Positions 1-10,005 are shown, counted from the stretch's first letter. The stretch is 61,794 nucleotides of DNA from Gemmatimonadaceae bacterium (GCA_017881685.1 JADGQR010000121.1:1-61794); one strand, 5' to 3'. Notes: a model not told the origin generated them from the sequence alone. A program made the numbers and translations.

Positions 1-1
1 A

Positions 2-1297
2 ATCTTCGAGGGCCGGAACTGGCTCGGGCTCGACTGGCAGGAAGAGGTCGTCTATCAGGGCGCGAATCTCGAGCGCCACCAGCGCGATGCACAGCACATG
101 CTCGACACTGGAACGGCCTATCGCTGCTTCTGCACCCCAGCCGAGCTCGACGAGCGGCGCAAGGAAGCCGAGTCACGCAGGGAAAGCTTCAAGTACGATC
201 GCCGCTGCGACCGTCTCACAACGGAAGAAATCGAACGACGCGTCGCGTCAGGCGAGCCTTTCGTCGTCCGCTTTCGCATTCCCGAAGGCACCACATCGTG
301 GAACGATCTCGTTCACGACACGATCTCGTTCCCGAACCAGGATCTCGAAGACTTCGTCATCCTTCGCTCGAACGCGACGCCGATCTACAACCTCGCCGTC
401 GTCTCTGATGACATCGCGATGCGCATTACTGTCGTGATGCGTGGTGACGATCACATCTCGAACACACCGAAACAGATTCTTCTGTACCATGCGCTTGGCG
501 CAGCTCTGCCTGTCTTCGCCCACCTTCCGATGATTCACGGAATGGACGGGAAGAAGTTGAGCAAGCGACACGGTGCAACCGCTGTCGGAGATTACCAGCA
601 TCAGGGACTTCTCCCCGGAGCGATGCTGAACTTCCTTGCGCTCCTCGGCTGGTCGCCTGGCGAAGATCGCGAAGTGATGACAATCGACGAGATGATCGAG
701 CTGTTCACGCCTGACGGGTTGCAGCGCAAGGCCGCCATCTTCGATCCGAAAAAGCTCGAGTGGATGAACGGACAGCACCTGTCCCGCATTCCGTTGACGG
801 ATCTCGAGCCGACCGTCACTCCAATGATGATCACCGCTGGTTTGACCGACGAGAAGACGATCGCGGAGCGGCACGACTGGTACATGTCGCTTCTCGACCT
901 GCTTCGGGTCAGGGCAAGAACTACCGACGACATAGTTCGACAGGCTGGACCTTATTTCCCGGGCTCGATCGAGTACGACGAAGAGGCCGCAGCGAAAAAC
1001 TGGAAGGACCAGATCGCCGCAGCAGACATTCTCGAGGCGACGCTCAAGGCCCTCGGTGAAGTCGACAGCTGGACAGCCGAGGCCCTCGAAGCGTCGCTTA
1101 GAGCTCTCGCGGAGTCACGCGGTGTGGCAGCAGGCAAGATTTTTCAGCCGCTGCGGGTCGCGCTCACCGGGTTGTCTGTCAGTCCGGGAATATTCGACGT
1201 GCTGATCATGCAGGGCCGCGATCTCGCCAGTCGGCGAATAGCTGACGCTGCAGTGTGGCTGCGAAATAATTCAGAAATGAGTCAGGTTTTACCCTGA
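2..1297 (+). CDS. gltX: Glutamate--tRNA ligase, 5'-truncated by the window edge
   Basis: Frame is open from base 2 (IFEGRNWLGLDWQEE...). KLSKRHG is a KMSKS-type motif. Class I GluRS sequence throughout. Confidence 0.93.
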   Translation: MFEGRNWLGLDWQEEVVYQGANLERHQRDAQHMLDTGTAYRCFCTPAELDERRKEAESRRESFKYDRRCDRLTTEEIERRVASGEPFVVRFRIPEGTTSWNDLVHDTISFPNQDLEDFVILRSNATPIYNLAVVSDDIAMRITVVMRGDDHISNTPKQILLYHALGAALPVFAHLPMIHGMDGKKLSKRHGATAVGDYQHQGLLPGAMLNFLALLGWSPGEDREVMTIDEMIELFTPDGLQRKAAIFDPKKLEWMNGQHLSRIPLTDLEPTVTPMMITAGLTDEKTIAERHDWYMSLLDLLRVRARTTDDIVRQAGPYFPGSIEYDEEAAAKNWKDQIAAADILEATLKALGEVDSWTAEALEASLRALAESRGVAAGKIFQPLRVALTGLSVSPGIFDVLIMQGRDLASRRIADAAVWLRNNSEMSQVLP

Positions 1298-1348
1298 AAC
1301 AGTTGTTGACGAATGGGTGTCCCCTTCGACAGATTGTACGCGAACTTG

Positions 1349-1378
1349 AAGGCACATACTTGTTAGTGAACGTGCCTT
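1349..1378. promoter_or_regulatory. Candidate operator/hairpin upstream of lexA (AAGGCAC-N16-GTGCCTT; inner GTT-N4-AAC)
   Basis: Perfect 7-bp inverted repeat 1349-1355/1372-1378, with inner dyad GTTAGTGAAC at 1362-1371, directly upstream of lexA. Confidence 0.4.
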
Positions 1379-1396
1379 AACATATCTGGAGTGCAA

Positions 1397-2050
1397 ATGG
1401 CTGAGGCGCTAACCCCGCTCGAGGGATCGGTCTACAACTACCTTCTCGATTTCACGGCCGAGAATACTTATCAGCCGAGCATTCGGGATATCGGGAAGAG
1501 ATTCCAGATCAAGTCGACGAAGACAGTTTCTGACCTTCTTCAGTCACTCGCGCGGAAAGGATTTATCGAGCGCGATCCAGCCCGTTCACGCGGCGTCAAG
1601 CTCCTCGGATTTACGGGCGGTAACAAGACGAAGCCGGTTCCCTACTATGGAAAAATTCACGCTGGCGACCCGTCGATTCTTCCGGAAAACCGCGCCGGCT
1701 TCATCACGATGGACCGACGCTTCGTTCCCACTGAAGAGGTCTATTTCCTCAAGGTGAAGGGCGACAGCATGATCGGCCGTGCGATCAGCGACGGGGATTT
1801 CGTGATGGTGAACCCGGTCGCGAAGGCGAAAGAAAACGACATAATCGCCGCGAGAATTGGCGAAGAGGCCACTGTCAAAACCTTGACGCACCAGAACGGC
1901 ACGGTTGTCCTCGCGCCAGCGAATCCGGCAGACCGTGAAATCACGATCAAGGCGAGCGACGACTTCGGAATTCTTGGAGTTGTGTGTGGTGTCTTCCGGC
2001 CGTTCGTGACGATGGAAGAGCAAACCGCCCAGATTACGGCTTCTAACTAG
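1397..2050 (+). CDS. lexA: LexA-type repressor with S24 autopeptidase domain
   Basis: N-terminal winged HTH; HAGDP putative Ala-Gly cleavage site; VKGDSMIGRAISDGD (Ser) and EEATVKTL (Lys) catalytic motifs. ATG at 1397 preferred over GTG 1391 because CTGGAG sits just upstream. Confidence 0.9.
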   Translation: MAEALTPLEGSVYNYLLDFTAENTYQPSIRDIGKRFQIKSTKTVSDLLQSLARKGFIERDPARSRGVKLLGFTGGNKTKPVPYYGKIHAGDPSILPENRAGFITMDRRFVPTEEVYFLKVKGDSMIGRAISDGDFVMVNPVAKAKENDIIAARIGEEATVKTLTHQNGTVVLAPANPADREITIKASDDFGILGVVCGVFRPFVTMEEQTAQITASN

Positions 2051-2953
2051 CTAGTCGTGATCGGTTGGTGATTGCGCGGCGGGCTGATCAGCCTGCCGCG
2101 TTTTCTTTTCTGCCTGCTCTTTCTCGCGCTCCTTCCGCTCGCGAATGCTCTTCACCGCTTTCTTGAAATCGGCGTCGTTCATTCCGCGCTGAGCCTGCCA
2201 GAAGATGTCGGCGTGCAGCTGATTCGAGAGCTTATTGCGCTCGTACGATGTCGGATTCTGCTGCTGGTTGATCGGCAGCAACGCGAGCACAGCGGTCGGG
2301 ATCGAGAACTTGCCAAGGTGAATGTATTTGGAGTCGATTCCGTACTTCTTACCATCCTTGTCGAACGTCCAGTCACCCGGCTGTCGCTGGCCGGCCGCAG
2401 CAGCGATCGAATCAATGAATGGAGCGACGATCGAGACGATCGCGCTGTCGAGCCGCTCCTTGGAGCTCTTCGGTGCCGCAACGATGTCTCCTGGCGGAGT
2501 CCACAGCCTTGGGTCCGTATACGTCGGCCGAATTCCGCGCGTCGGTCCGCCGGATCCAACCAACGGGCCACTCCCTTCGCTCGGCGCAGGACTTGTCGTA
2601 GCAGGCAGTGGAGGAATCGTTGTGGGAATTACCGTCGGCGCGATCAGTCTGGTCGGCGCTGTCTTGCTGACCGGCGTGTTGTCGCCGCCGCTCTTTCCTG
2701 CAACTGGTGCTCCCGTCGCTTTGGGCAAACGCAGAAAGCCGATTCGTTCCGCCGGTATCTCCGCTGAGGTGTGACGACCGAGAATCATCGTGAACGCCGC
2801 AGGCGAGACGAGAAAACGAACCAGCGCAATCGCCAGAACTGCGTGGACGACGAGCGATACGACGAACGGCCTCGACGGTGCGCGCTTTCGCGGAGCATTG
2901 TTCTGCTCTGGATCTCTGGATCCGCGAAGCGTGTTCATCACCGGAGAAGACAA
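2051..2953 (-). CDS. Membrane-anchored hypothetical protein, TonB-like topology (N-terminal TM, Pro-rich linker)
   Basis: Single TM near N-terminus (FVVSLVVHAVLAIALVRFL), Pro/Thr-rich middle, charged C-terminus. Start could be 2938. Confidence 0.7.
   Translation of the reverse strand: MSSPVMNTLRGSRDPEQNNAPRKRAPSRPFVVSLVVHAVLAIALVRFLVSPAAFTMILGRHTSAEIPAERIGFLRLPKATGAPVAGKSGGDNTPVSKTAPTRLIAPTVIPTTIPPLPATTSPAPSEGSGPLVGSGGPTRGIRPTYTDPRLWTPPGDIVAAPKSSKERLDSAIVSIVAPFIDSIAAAAGQRQPGDWTFDKDGKKYGIDSKYIHLGKFSIPTAVLALLPINQQQNPTSYERNKLSNQLHADIFWQAQRGMNDADFKKAVKSIRERKEREKEQAEKKTRQADQPAAQSPTDHD
2075..2109 (+). terminator. Intrinsic terminator of lexA, inside the 3' end of the convergent CDS
   Basis: CGCGGCGGGCT-GATC-AGCCTGCCGCG (11-bp stem with one G-U) followed by TTTTCTTTT. 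Confidence 0.85.
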
Positions 2954-2959
2954 GCTCGC

Positions 2960-4141
2960 TCAGGCCCCGACGCTGAGACGGGCGAGCACGCGACCGGCGC
3001 GCGTCGCAGCTTCGCAAAGGCGCTCAGTCGACGTGATGAACGACACCCGGAAGAATCCTTCTCCACCTGCGCCAAACGATGAGCCCGGCAGTACGATCAC
3101 ACCTTCTTCCTCCATGAGTAGCTCAGCGAATTCTGCGCTCGGTATATGCTCCGGCAACGCGATCCACAAATACATGGTGGCTTTCGGCGACTCGCAATCG
3201 AAACCGTTGTCTCTGAATGCGCTTACAGCCGCGTCACGCCTTTCCTTGAACACCGCGATGTTCCGCGGAACGAACTCTTCCCAGTCATCCAGCGCTGACG
3301 CCGACGCGGCCTGAACTGCCATGAACGCACCCGTGTCGACGAACAGCTTCACCTTCGCGAGCGGACCAACCAGCTCCTTCGATCCAACAGCCCAGCCGCA
3401 GCGCCAGCCGGTCATGTTGTAGGTCTTGGACATCGAGTGAAACTCGATCGCCACATCGCGCGCGCCATCAACTTCGAAAATGCTCGGCGGCTTGTATCCG
3501 TCGAACGCCATCTCCGAGTAGGCGTTGTCATACACCAGAAGGATGTCGAGTTCCTTGCAGCGCTTCACGACCCGCTCGAGGTAATCCATCGGCGCGACCG
3601 CAGCCGTCGGATTATTGGGATAATTCAGATAGAGAATCTTCGTTCGGCTGAGCACGTCCGCCGGAATCTCATCGAGGTCCACGAGAAATCCGTTTTCAGG
3701 ACGCAGCGCGTACCGGTACGGCTCGCCCATCGCGAGCTGGGTTCCGCCAACGTAGGCCAGATATCCAGGCTCAGGAATTATCGTAACGTCTCCTTCTTCC
3801 GCATACGCGAGGGCGACGTGCGAGATGCCTTCCTTCGACCCGATCAACGGAACGATCTCGCTGAACGGATCGAACGTGAGGCCAAACCGCTTCGACATGA
3901 ACCTCGCGATCGCTTCCCGATACTCCACCAGACCGAGCCCGAAACCATATCGGCTCATATCAGGATTACGCGCAGCGGCAGCCAAACGCTCTACAGCGGC
4001 CGGTGGAGGCGCGAGATCGGCGTCGCCTGCACCCAGATCGATGACGTCGACGCCGCGCGCGATGAGCGCCCGCTTCTTTTCAGGAAACTTGCCGAGGGGA
4101 TACTCGGGCAGCGTCAGCAGACGATTGGCATAGCGCGGCAT
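2960..4141 (-). CDS. PLP-dependent aminotransferase class I/II (LL-diaminopimelate aminotransferase-like)
   Basis: LYLNYPNNPTAA and SMSKTYNMTGWRCGW (PLP lysine) motifs. Confidence 0.88.
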   Translation of the reverse strand: MPRYANRLLTLPEYPLGKFPEKKRALIARGVDVIDLGAGDADLAPPPAAVERLAAAARNPDMSRYGFGLGLVEYREAIARFMSKRFGLTFDPFSEIVPLIGSKEGISHVALAYAEEGDVTIIPEPGYLAYVGGTQLAMGEPYRYALRPENGFLVDLDEIPADVLSRTKILYLNYPNNPTAAVAPMDYLERVVKRCKELDILLVYDNAYSEMAFDGYKPPSIFEVDGARDVAIEFHSMSKTYNMTGWRCGWAVGSKELVGPLAKVKLFVDTGAFMAVQAASASALDDWEEFVPRNIAVFKERRDAAVSAFRDNGFDCESPKATMYLWIALPEHIPSAEFAELLMEEEGVIVLPGSSFGAGGEGFFRVSFITSTERLCEAATRAGRVLARLSVGA

Positions 4142-4824
4142 CAGGACTGACCAACCACCGGATTGCTTACGCGGCTCACGCCCTCAATCTCCACTTCAAC
4201 AACATCTCCGGACTTGAGCGGACCAACTCCGGCCGGAGTGCCAGTCGCTACAAGGTCTCCCGGCTCCAGCGTCATCACGTGCGATACATATGAAAGGAGC
4301 ATCGGAATCGAGAACACCATCTCGTTGGTATTCGCACGCTGGCGCTCTTCGCCATTCACACGCGTGATCACTACGAGATTCCCGAGATCGTGCGTTCCTT
4401 CAATGACTTCCCCAACAGGACAGAAAGTGTCGAAGCCTTTCGCGCGGGTCCACTGACTGTCCTTCCGCTGAAGATCGCGAGCCGTCACATCGTTCACCGC
4501 AACAATCCCGCTGACCGCCGCGATCGCATCGCTTTCCGAAGCGTTCTTCAACCGCGAGCCGATCACCACAGCAATCTCGCCCTCGAATTCCACGCGCTCC
4601 GATTGTGGCGGCAGCACGATCGCATCACCGTCGCGGATGATGCTCGTGCTCGGCTTCAGGAAAAACAGCGGCTCGGCTGGAACTTCGTTACCGAGCTCTT
4701 TCGCGTGCTCGCGGTAGTTGCGGCCAATGCAGACAATCTTGCCTGGCATGCGAAAGTTGTCGTGAACATTCGCGGGCGCGTCGCCGCCGCCCGTCAACGG
4801 ATCATCGAATCTGAGATCAGACAT
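4141..4824 (-). CDS. Fumarylacetoacetate hydrolase family protein
   Basis: KIVCIGRNYREHAKELGNE..., EGEIAVVIG, GVGPLKSGDVVEVEIEG. Start set to MSDLRF (4824) to avoid a long overlap with the next gene. Confidence 0.88.
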   Translation of the reverse strand: MSDLRFDDPLTGGGDAPANVHDNFRMPGKIVCIGRNYREHAKELGNEVPAEPLFFLKPSTSIIRDGDAIVLPPQSERVEFEGEIAVVIGSRLKNASESDAIAAVSGIVAVNDVTARDLQRKDSQWTRAKGFDTFCPVGEVIEGTHDLGNLVVITRVNGEERQRANTNEMVFSIPMLLSYVSHVMTLEPGDLVATGTPAGVGPLKSGDVVEVEIEGVSRVSNPVVGQS

Positions 4825-4852
4825 CAAGCCCTCTGTTTGTAACATGTCCACA

Positions 4853-7045
4853 TCACTCGGACACCGAATAGAAGTCCCGCAGTTGCCGCGAGATTTCATC
4901 CCATCCTAAAAGTATGCGTCTCGCAGGCGGAAGCGCGCGCATCAATGTCGCGCCATAGCCCTTTGTAACGACGCGCGGATCGGCGATCACTATCGCACCC
5001 CGGTCTGTCTTCGACCTGATGAGGCGACCAAACCCCTGTTTGAGACGCAATGCTGCGTGGGGAACCATGTATTCAGCGAACGGATCTCCACCTCGTTCCG
5101 CGATCGCCTCGCAGTGAGCTGCAGTCAACGGTTCCGTCGGAACGCGAAACGGAAGCCTCGCGATCAGCAGCCCTCTCAGCGCATTGCCGGCGACATCGAC
5201 TCCTTCCCAATACGAAGACGTTCCCAGGAGCACCGCGCGTCCGGATTCTCTGAATCGTGCGAGCAACGCATCGCGGGATTCCTCGCCGTGAACCAGCAAT
5301 GGACGGTCGTCCCCCATTCCGCGCGCACGTAGATCAGCCGCGGCCTGTCTCACGTCACGATGACTCGTGAACAGCACGAATATTCCGCCATCGGATGCTT
5401 CGGTAAACTCGCCGACCATCCGGATCACCGATTTGAAATGACCCGCGGGATCGACGTTCGGCGCGGGCACATCTGATGGCACGGCAAGAATCGCCTGGCG
5501 ATTGAAATCGAATGGCGACGGGAACGACGCCGCGACCGGTGGAATCTGAAGCTGGTCAACCCCAAGTCTTCCACTCAGAAATTCAAATCTGGAGTCAGTT
5601 GACAGAGTCGCGCTCGTGACAATCGTCGTTTTCAAACGACTGAACAGATCGTCTCGAAGAATCGGCGCAAGATCGAGCGGCACCCACGTAACGCCGATGT
5701 TCCCTTCGCGTCCGCGTGACTCGACCCAGCGCACTCGCTTGTGCGCGTCACTTCCCGACTCCAGCGCGCCGTGCAATGCCCCTGCGAGCGCCTCGAGTCT
5801 TCTGCCGACACCGCGAAGCTCACTGACGAGCGCCGCCGTCGGCTCGTCTGGCGAGGCCTCCATTTCGAGGCGGCTCCGGATCATCGCAATCGTATCGGCC
5901 AGAGTCGCAGCGCCTGTCAAAAGATCGGACAACGCATCGCCGAGTCCCGATTTCCAGACGTGATGCGTTTCGAAATCTTCGGTGAGTCTGACGACCTGCT
6001 GACCGCTCTCACGCAAATAGATCTCGAGCAGATCGAAGACGACTGCTCCCTTGTCACGGCACGCCTCGACCGCCGGGAGAATTTTATTGTCGAGCAATTC
6101 GAGACTCGCCTTGCTGAACATGTCGTTCGGTCGCGCGCGTAGTCGCTCCGACAACGCTGCGAGAATTCCGCGTCCGCTGCTTCGTCGTCCCGGATTTCGA
6201 GCAAGTCTCGACAGCAGACGCAGCATCCCGCGTCTCGACGCGGTCTCGCCGAGATGCGCCGCTGCCGCGTCCTCGAGATGATGCCCTTCGTCGACGACAA
6301 GTCGCGTATACGCGGGAATCACCGCTGCTTCATCCCAGTTCTGCTGCATCCTGCGCACTGCGACATCCGACATCAGCAGATGGTGATTCGCGACGACAAT
6401 CTGCGCCTGCGCGGCATCCTTGCGCGCCCGAAAGAAGAAGCATTTGTCGAAATGCGGGCACTTCGTCCGGGTGCAGAGATCCGGCTCCGCTGCAACTTCG
6501 TCCCAAACCTCGGGACTCGGCGCATAACCGAGATCGCTGATCGATCCGTCCTCTGTGACCTTCGCCCAGGAGGAAATCAGCTCGATGCCCGACGATCCGT
6601 CATCGAACAAGGCGGGGCCGATGATGTTCGCCTGCTCGAGTCGCAGCAGACAGAGATAATTTCTCCAGCCTTTCAGCAGGGCGAACCGAACGGGCTGCTC
6701 CGCCGACAATGCATGCTCCAGAAAAGGAAGATCCTTTCTGACGAGCTGCTCCTGAAGATTGATCGTGTTTGTCGAGACGACAGTTCGCTCGCCAGTCAGG
6801 TGGGCCCAGCGCAATGCCGGCAACAAGTAGCCGAGTGATTTTCCGACCCCCGTTCCAGCTTCGATCAGACCGACTCCGCCGTCGTTGTAGAGCTCGGCGA
6901 TCGCGGCAGCCATGTCGCGCTGGGCAGGTCTGTCCTCGTATTGCTCCATCGCGGCGGCAATCGCTCCATCAGGACCGAGATCAGTCGCGATTTCAACTGG
7001 ATCCAGCTGCGCGGTATCTGCCGCTACTTCAGGAAACGCAATCAC
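4853..7045 (-). CDS. ATP-dependent DNA helicase, DinG/XPD family
   Basis: Walker A GTGVGKS, DEGH box, Cys cluster CTRTKCPHFDKC, C-terminal QGFGRLIRS motif VI. Confidence 0.9.
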   Translation of the reverse strand: MIAFPEVAADTAQLDPVEIATDLGPDGAIAAAMEQYEDRPAQRDMAAAIAELYNDGGVGLIEAGTGVGKSLGYLLPALRWAHLTGERTVVSTNTINLQEQLVRKDLPFLEHALSAEQPVRFALLKGWRNYLCLLRLEQANIIGPALFDDGSSGIELISSWAKVTEDGSISDLGYAPSPEVWDEVAAEPDLCTRTKCPHFDKCFFFRARKDAAQAQIVVANHHLLMSDVAVRRMQQNWDEAAVIPAYTRLVVDEGHHLEDAAAAHLGETASRRGMLRLLSRLARNPGRRSSGRGILAALSERLRARPNDMFSKASLELLDNKILPAVEACRDKGAVVFDLLEIYLRESGQQVVRLTEDFETHHVWKSGLGDALSDLLTGAATLADTIAMIRSRLEMEASPDEPTAALVSELRGVGRRLEALAGALHGALESGSDAHKRVRWVESRGREGNIGVTWVPLDLAPILRDDLFSRLKTTIVTSATLSTDSRFEFLSGRLGVDQLQIPPVAASFPSPFDFNRQAILAVPSDVPAPNVDPAGHFKSVIRMVGEFTEASDGGIFVLFTSHRDVRQAAADLRARGMGDDRPLLVHGEESRDALLARFRESGRAVLLGTSSYWEGVDVAGNALRGLLIARLPFRVPTEPLTAAHCEAIAERGGDPFAEYMVPHAALRLKQGFGRLIRSKTDRGAIVIADPRVVTKGYGATLMRALPPARRILLGWDEISRQLRDFYSVSE

Positions 7046-7878
7046 TCTTCGTGCGCCAGCTTGTACGCGAGATTTCGCGGTGCCCCATAACGACTGATAA
7101 GCCGCTCGACTGTGTCCCGCGCACTCAACCCTGAGCCAAGCATTTCACGGGCAGCGGCGCGCATCGATTCTTCGTCGACTTTTTCTTCCGCAGCGCCGCC
7201 AATGAGGATCACAACCTCTCCTCGCGCCGGAACCTGCTCGAACTTCTCGGCGAGCTCGGCGACAGTTCCTCTGGAGAATTCCTCGAACTTCTTCGTCAGC
7301 TCACGCGCGACCACCGCGTTGCGCGCTCCGGCCCCGGATTCGGCAAGCTCCTTCAGAGTGTCGCACACTCGCAGCGGAGATTCGTAGATGATTGCGGTGT
7401 GTGACATGCGCATTATCTCAGTCAACACGCGAAGACGATCCTTACCCTTGCGCGGAAGGAATCCAAAAAACGTGAACTGATCGCCCGCGACACCAGAGCC
7501 AACGAGAGCCGCGAGCAATGCCGATGCGCCTGGAACTGGAATCACCGCAATCCCGGCCTCGATTGCGGCAGCAACGAGTCTTGCGCCAGGATCTGAGAGT
7601 AACGGAGTGCCGGCGTCGGTGATCAATGCCATCGACTCGCCTTCCTGAAGCCGCTTTACGAGACGGGGAGTCTCGCGCGCCTCATTATGCTCGTGATACG
7701 CGGAGAGACGAGTTGTGATCTGGTAGTGATCCAGAAGCCGCCGCGAATGACGCGTGTCCTCGGCAATGACGAGCGCGGCCGAGGAGAGAACCTCGACCGC
7801 GCGAAATGACATGTCTCCCATGTTGCCGATGGGAGTGCTGACGATGTAGAGAGCCCCTGCCACGCCTGGCGCGGTCAA
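7042..7878 (-). CDS. rsmI: 16S rRNA (cytidine(1402)-2'-O)-methyltransferase
   Basis: LYIVSTPIGNMGDMSFRAVEVL, EDTRHSRRLLDHY, SDAGTPLLSDPG. Confidence 0.92.
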   Translation of the reverse strand: MTAPGVAGALYIVSTPIGNMGDMSFRAVEVLSSAALVIAEDTRHSRRLLDHYQITTRLSAYHEHNEARETPRLVKRLQEGESMALITDAGTPLLSDPGARLVAAAIEAGIAVIPVPGASALLAALVGSGVAGDQFTFFGFLPRKGKDRLRVLTEIMRMSHTAIIYESPLRVCDTLKELAESGAGARNAVVARELTKKFEEFSRGTVAELAEKFEQVPARGEVVILIGGAAEEKVDEESMRAAAREMLGSGLSARDTVERLISRYGAPRNLAYKLAHEE

Positions 7879-7896
7879 TCGGCCCTCCCTTCTCTG

Positions 7897-8223
7897 TTAC
7901 GCAGCGTGCAGCTTGAACTTCGTCTCGAGCTGCGACTTCGGAACGGCTCCAATGATCTGATCCACGAGCTTTCCGTCCTTGAAGAACAGAATTGCCGGGA
8001 TGGAGCGAACCTGGAAGCGGGCGGGAGTGCGGATGTTGGTGTCGACGTCCAGCTTCGCGACCTTCGCCTTGCCTGCATATTCAATGGCAAGCTGGTCGAG
8101 AACCGGCGCAATCATGCGGCACGGACCGCACCAGGTAGCCCAGAAATCGACGACAGCCAGACCCTGGTGATTCTCGATCTCTGTCTCAAAATCGCTGTCC
8201 GTTACGTCAACCGCATTCGACAT
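7897..8223 (-). CDS. trxA: Thioredoxin
   Basis: ATWCGPCRMIAP active site; cis-Pro IPAILFFKDGK. Confidence 0.95.
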   Translation of the reverse strand: MSNAVDVTDSDFETEIENHQGLAVVDFWATWCGPCRMIAPVLDQLAIEYAGKAKVAKLDVDTNIRTPARFQVRSIPAILFFKDGKLVDQIIGAVPKSQLETKFKLHAA

Positions 8224-8299
8224 TCACAAACCTCTCTGACCGGATGTCCCGGCCTGCTCACTGGATTAATTTTTTGTTCCCTCTGCGTACTGAAATCTA

Positions 8300-8710
8300 A
8301 TGCAACAGGAAGCCCCCAAGGGCACCCGAATCGCGCACATTGGAATCGCCGTGAAATCGATCACGGCGAGTCTTCCCCTTCTTACCGGAATCCTGGGCCT
8401 CGAGAAGACAGAGATCTCCGATTCCGACGGCGCGCGCATCGCCGCCGTTGTCGCCGGCGACTCGCTAGTGGAGCTTCTGGAGCCCGCTCAGGACGATACT
8501 CCGATTGGAAAGTTCATCGCGAAGCGCGGCCCGGGCATCCACCACATCTGCTTCGCCGTCGACGACCTCGACGGAACACTCGAGAAATGCCGTCAGGCGG
8601 GAATTCGCGTCATCGATGAAGTTCCGCGGATTGGCGCCGAGGGAAAACGGATCGCCTTTCTTCACCCGAGCTCGACGGAAGGAATTCTCGTCGAGCTCTC
8701 AGAGCACTAG
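8300..8710 (+). CDS. mce: Methylmalonyl-CoA epimerase
   Basis: VOC fold; IAHIGIAVKS...GPGIHHICFAVDDL...FLHPSSTEGILVEL. Confidence 0.9.
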   Translation: MQQEAPKGTRIAHIGIAVKSITASLPLLTGILGLEKTEISDSDGARIAAVVAGDSLVELLEPAQDDTPIGKFIAKRGPGIHHICFAVDDLDGTLEKCRQAGIRVIDEVPRIGAEGKRIAFLHPSSTEGILVELSEH

Positions 8711-8718
8711 GAGTCGCT

Positions 8719-9216
8719 CTACTTGCGGCAGAAATCGCGCACGGCTGCGATTTCCATGTTGTCGACGTAGTAGCGGTTCGATGGGCCGCCGATTACGTAG
8801 AACTTGGGAGTGCGGGTGTTGCTGCCTCTTGTCAGCTCCGCCGTGACCACGCGGTGTCCACCTTCTCCCACTGTTTCGTCGAGAATGCGAAATTTGTCAT
8901 GGGTGAAGTAGCACTGGAGAATCACCAGACGCTTCTCCAGCTCGTCACGATCCATGTTGTCGCGGGAAGGGCCGCGGTTGGTTCCGAAAATCACCGACAT
9001 CGCCTGAATGTCCTCCGCCTTTACGGCATCGAGGAAAGCGGTGACGGCGGCCTTCGGCGTGGCAGCGCCGGTCAGACGATCGCCGGAGCGGACGGGTGCC
9101 GGTGCTGGTGCCGGAGTTTTCCCGGGGACTGGAGCGATTGGACCAGCCGCTGTCGTCGTTGTAGTCGCGTGAGTGCATGCTGTCAGAACACATAGCGCGA
9201 GCAGAAATTTCTTCAC
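8719..9216 (-). CDS. Hypothetical lipoprotein/secreted protein
   Basis: GTG start at 9216 gives the signal sequence VKKFLLALCVLTACTHA. Confidence 0.6.
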   Translation of the reverse strand: MKKFLLALCVLTACTHATTTTTAAGPIAPVPGKTPAPAPAPVRSGDRLTGAATPKAAVTAFLDAVKAEDIQAMSVIFGTNRGPSRDNMDRDELEKRLVILQCYFTHDKFRILDETVGEGGHRVVTAELTRGSNTRTPKFYVIGGPSNRYYVDNMEIAAVRDFCRK

Positions 9217-9260
9217 ACGATGCTCCACGAAAGTTGGTGCGAACGTAACAGGGAGAATAA

Positions 9261-10001
9261 ATGCCAGCAAGACATCTGCGCCTCTATGTGAACATAGATC
9301 ATGTTGCCACATTGAGGCAGGCGCGCGGCGGAATCGAGCCGAGTCCGCTCGAAGCCATGCAGATCTGCGAGGCAGCAGGCGCGGATGGAATCACCGTGCA
9401 CTTGCGCGAGGATCGCCGCCACATTCAGGACGCCGACGTGGAGAAGCTCGCAACGTCGATCACGACATTCTTCAACTTCGAGATGGCGTGCGTCGACGAG
9501 ATGATCGACCTCGCGCTCCGAATAAAACCATCGCAAGTCACGCTTGTTCCCGAGAAGCGTGAAGAGGTCACGACTGAAGGCGGGCTCGACGTCGTTCGCG
9601 AGAGTGCGCGCGTCGAGCGCGCGATCGCGCGACTGAAGAATGACGGGATCGAAGTGAGTCTCTTCATCGATCCAGATCCGGATGCGATCAAAATGGCGCG
9701 GAAGCTCGGGGCGCATGCGTTCGAGATGCACACCGGCGACTACGCCAATCACCCGAACGACAAGTCAACTCTCGGAGCACTGGTTGAAGGAGCGAAAATC
9801 GGCGCGGGCGAGGGACTGTCGGTCTACGCCGGGCACGGGCTTACGGTCGGAAACGTCGGTCCTGTCGCAGCGATTCCCGAAGTGACTGAGCTGAACATCG
9901 GGCACTCGATCGTGAGCCGGTCCATTTTCGTCGGACTGACGCAGGCGATCCACGAAATGCGAAAAGCAATGGACGCGGCGCGCCGATCTGTCGAGATTTG
10001 A
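9261..10001 (+). CDS. pdxJ: Pyridoxine 5'-phosphate synthase
   Basis: LYVNIDHVATLRQARGG, ADGITVHLREDRRHI, GHGLTVGNV, LNIGHSIV. Confidence 0.96.
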   Translation: MPARHLRLYVNIDHVATLRQARGGIEPSPLEAMQICEAAGADGITVHLREDRRHIQDADVEKLATSITTFFNFEMACVDEMIDLALRIKPSQVTLVPEKREEVTTEGGLDVVRESARVERAIARLKNDGIEVSLFIDPDPDAIKMARKLGAHAFEMHTGDYANHPNDKSTLGALVEGAKIGAGEGLSVYAGHGLTVGNVGPVAAIPEVTELNIGHSIVSRSIFVGLTQAIHEMRKAMDAARRSVEI

Positions 10002-10005
10002 AAGG

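Noticed and set aside
1282-1297. Small hairpin TCAGG-TTTTAC-CCTGA at the gltX stop codon
   Set aside because: Five-bp stem without U-tract; not convincing as a terminator.
3437-4150. 237-aa + ORF opposite the aminotransferase
   Set aside because: Shadow ORF of a confident PLP enzyme gene; no motifs.
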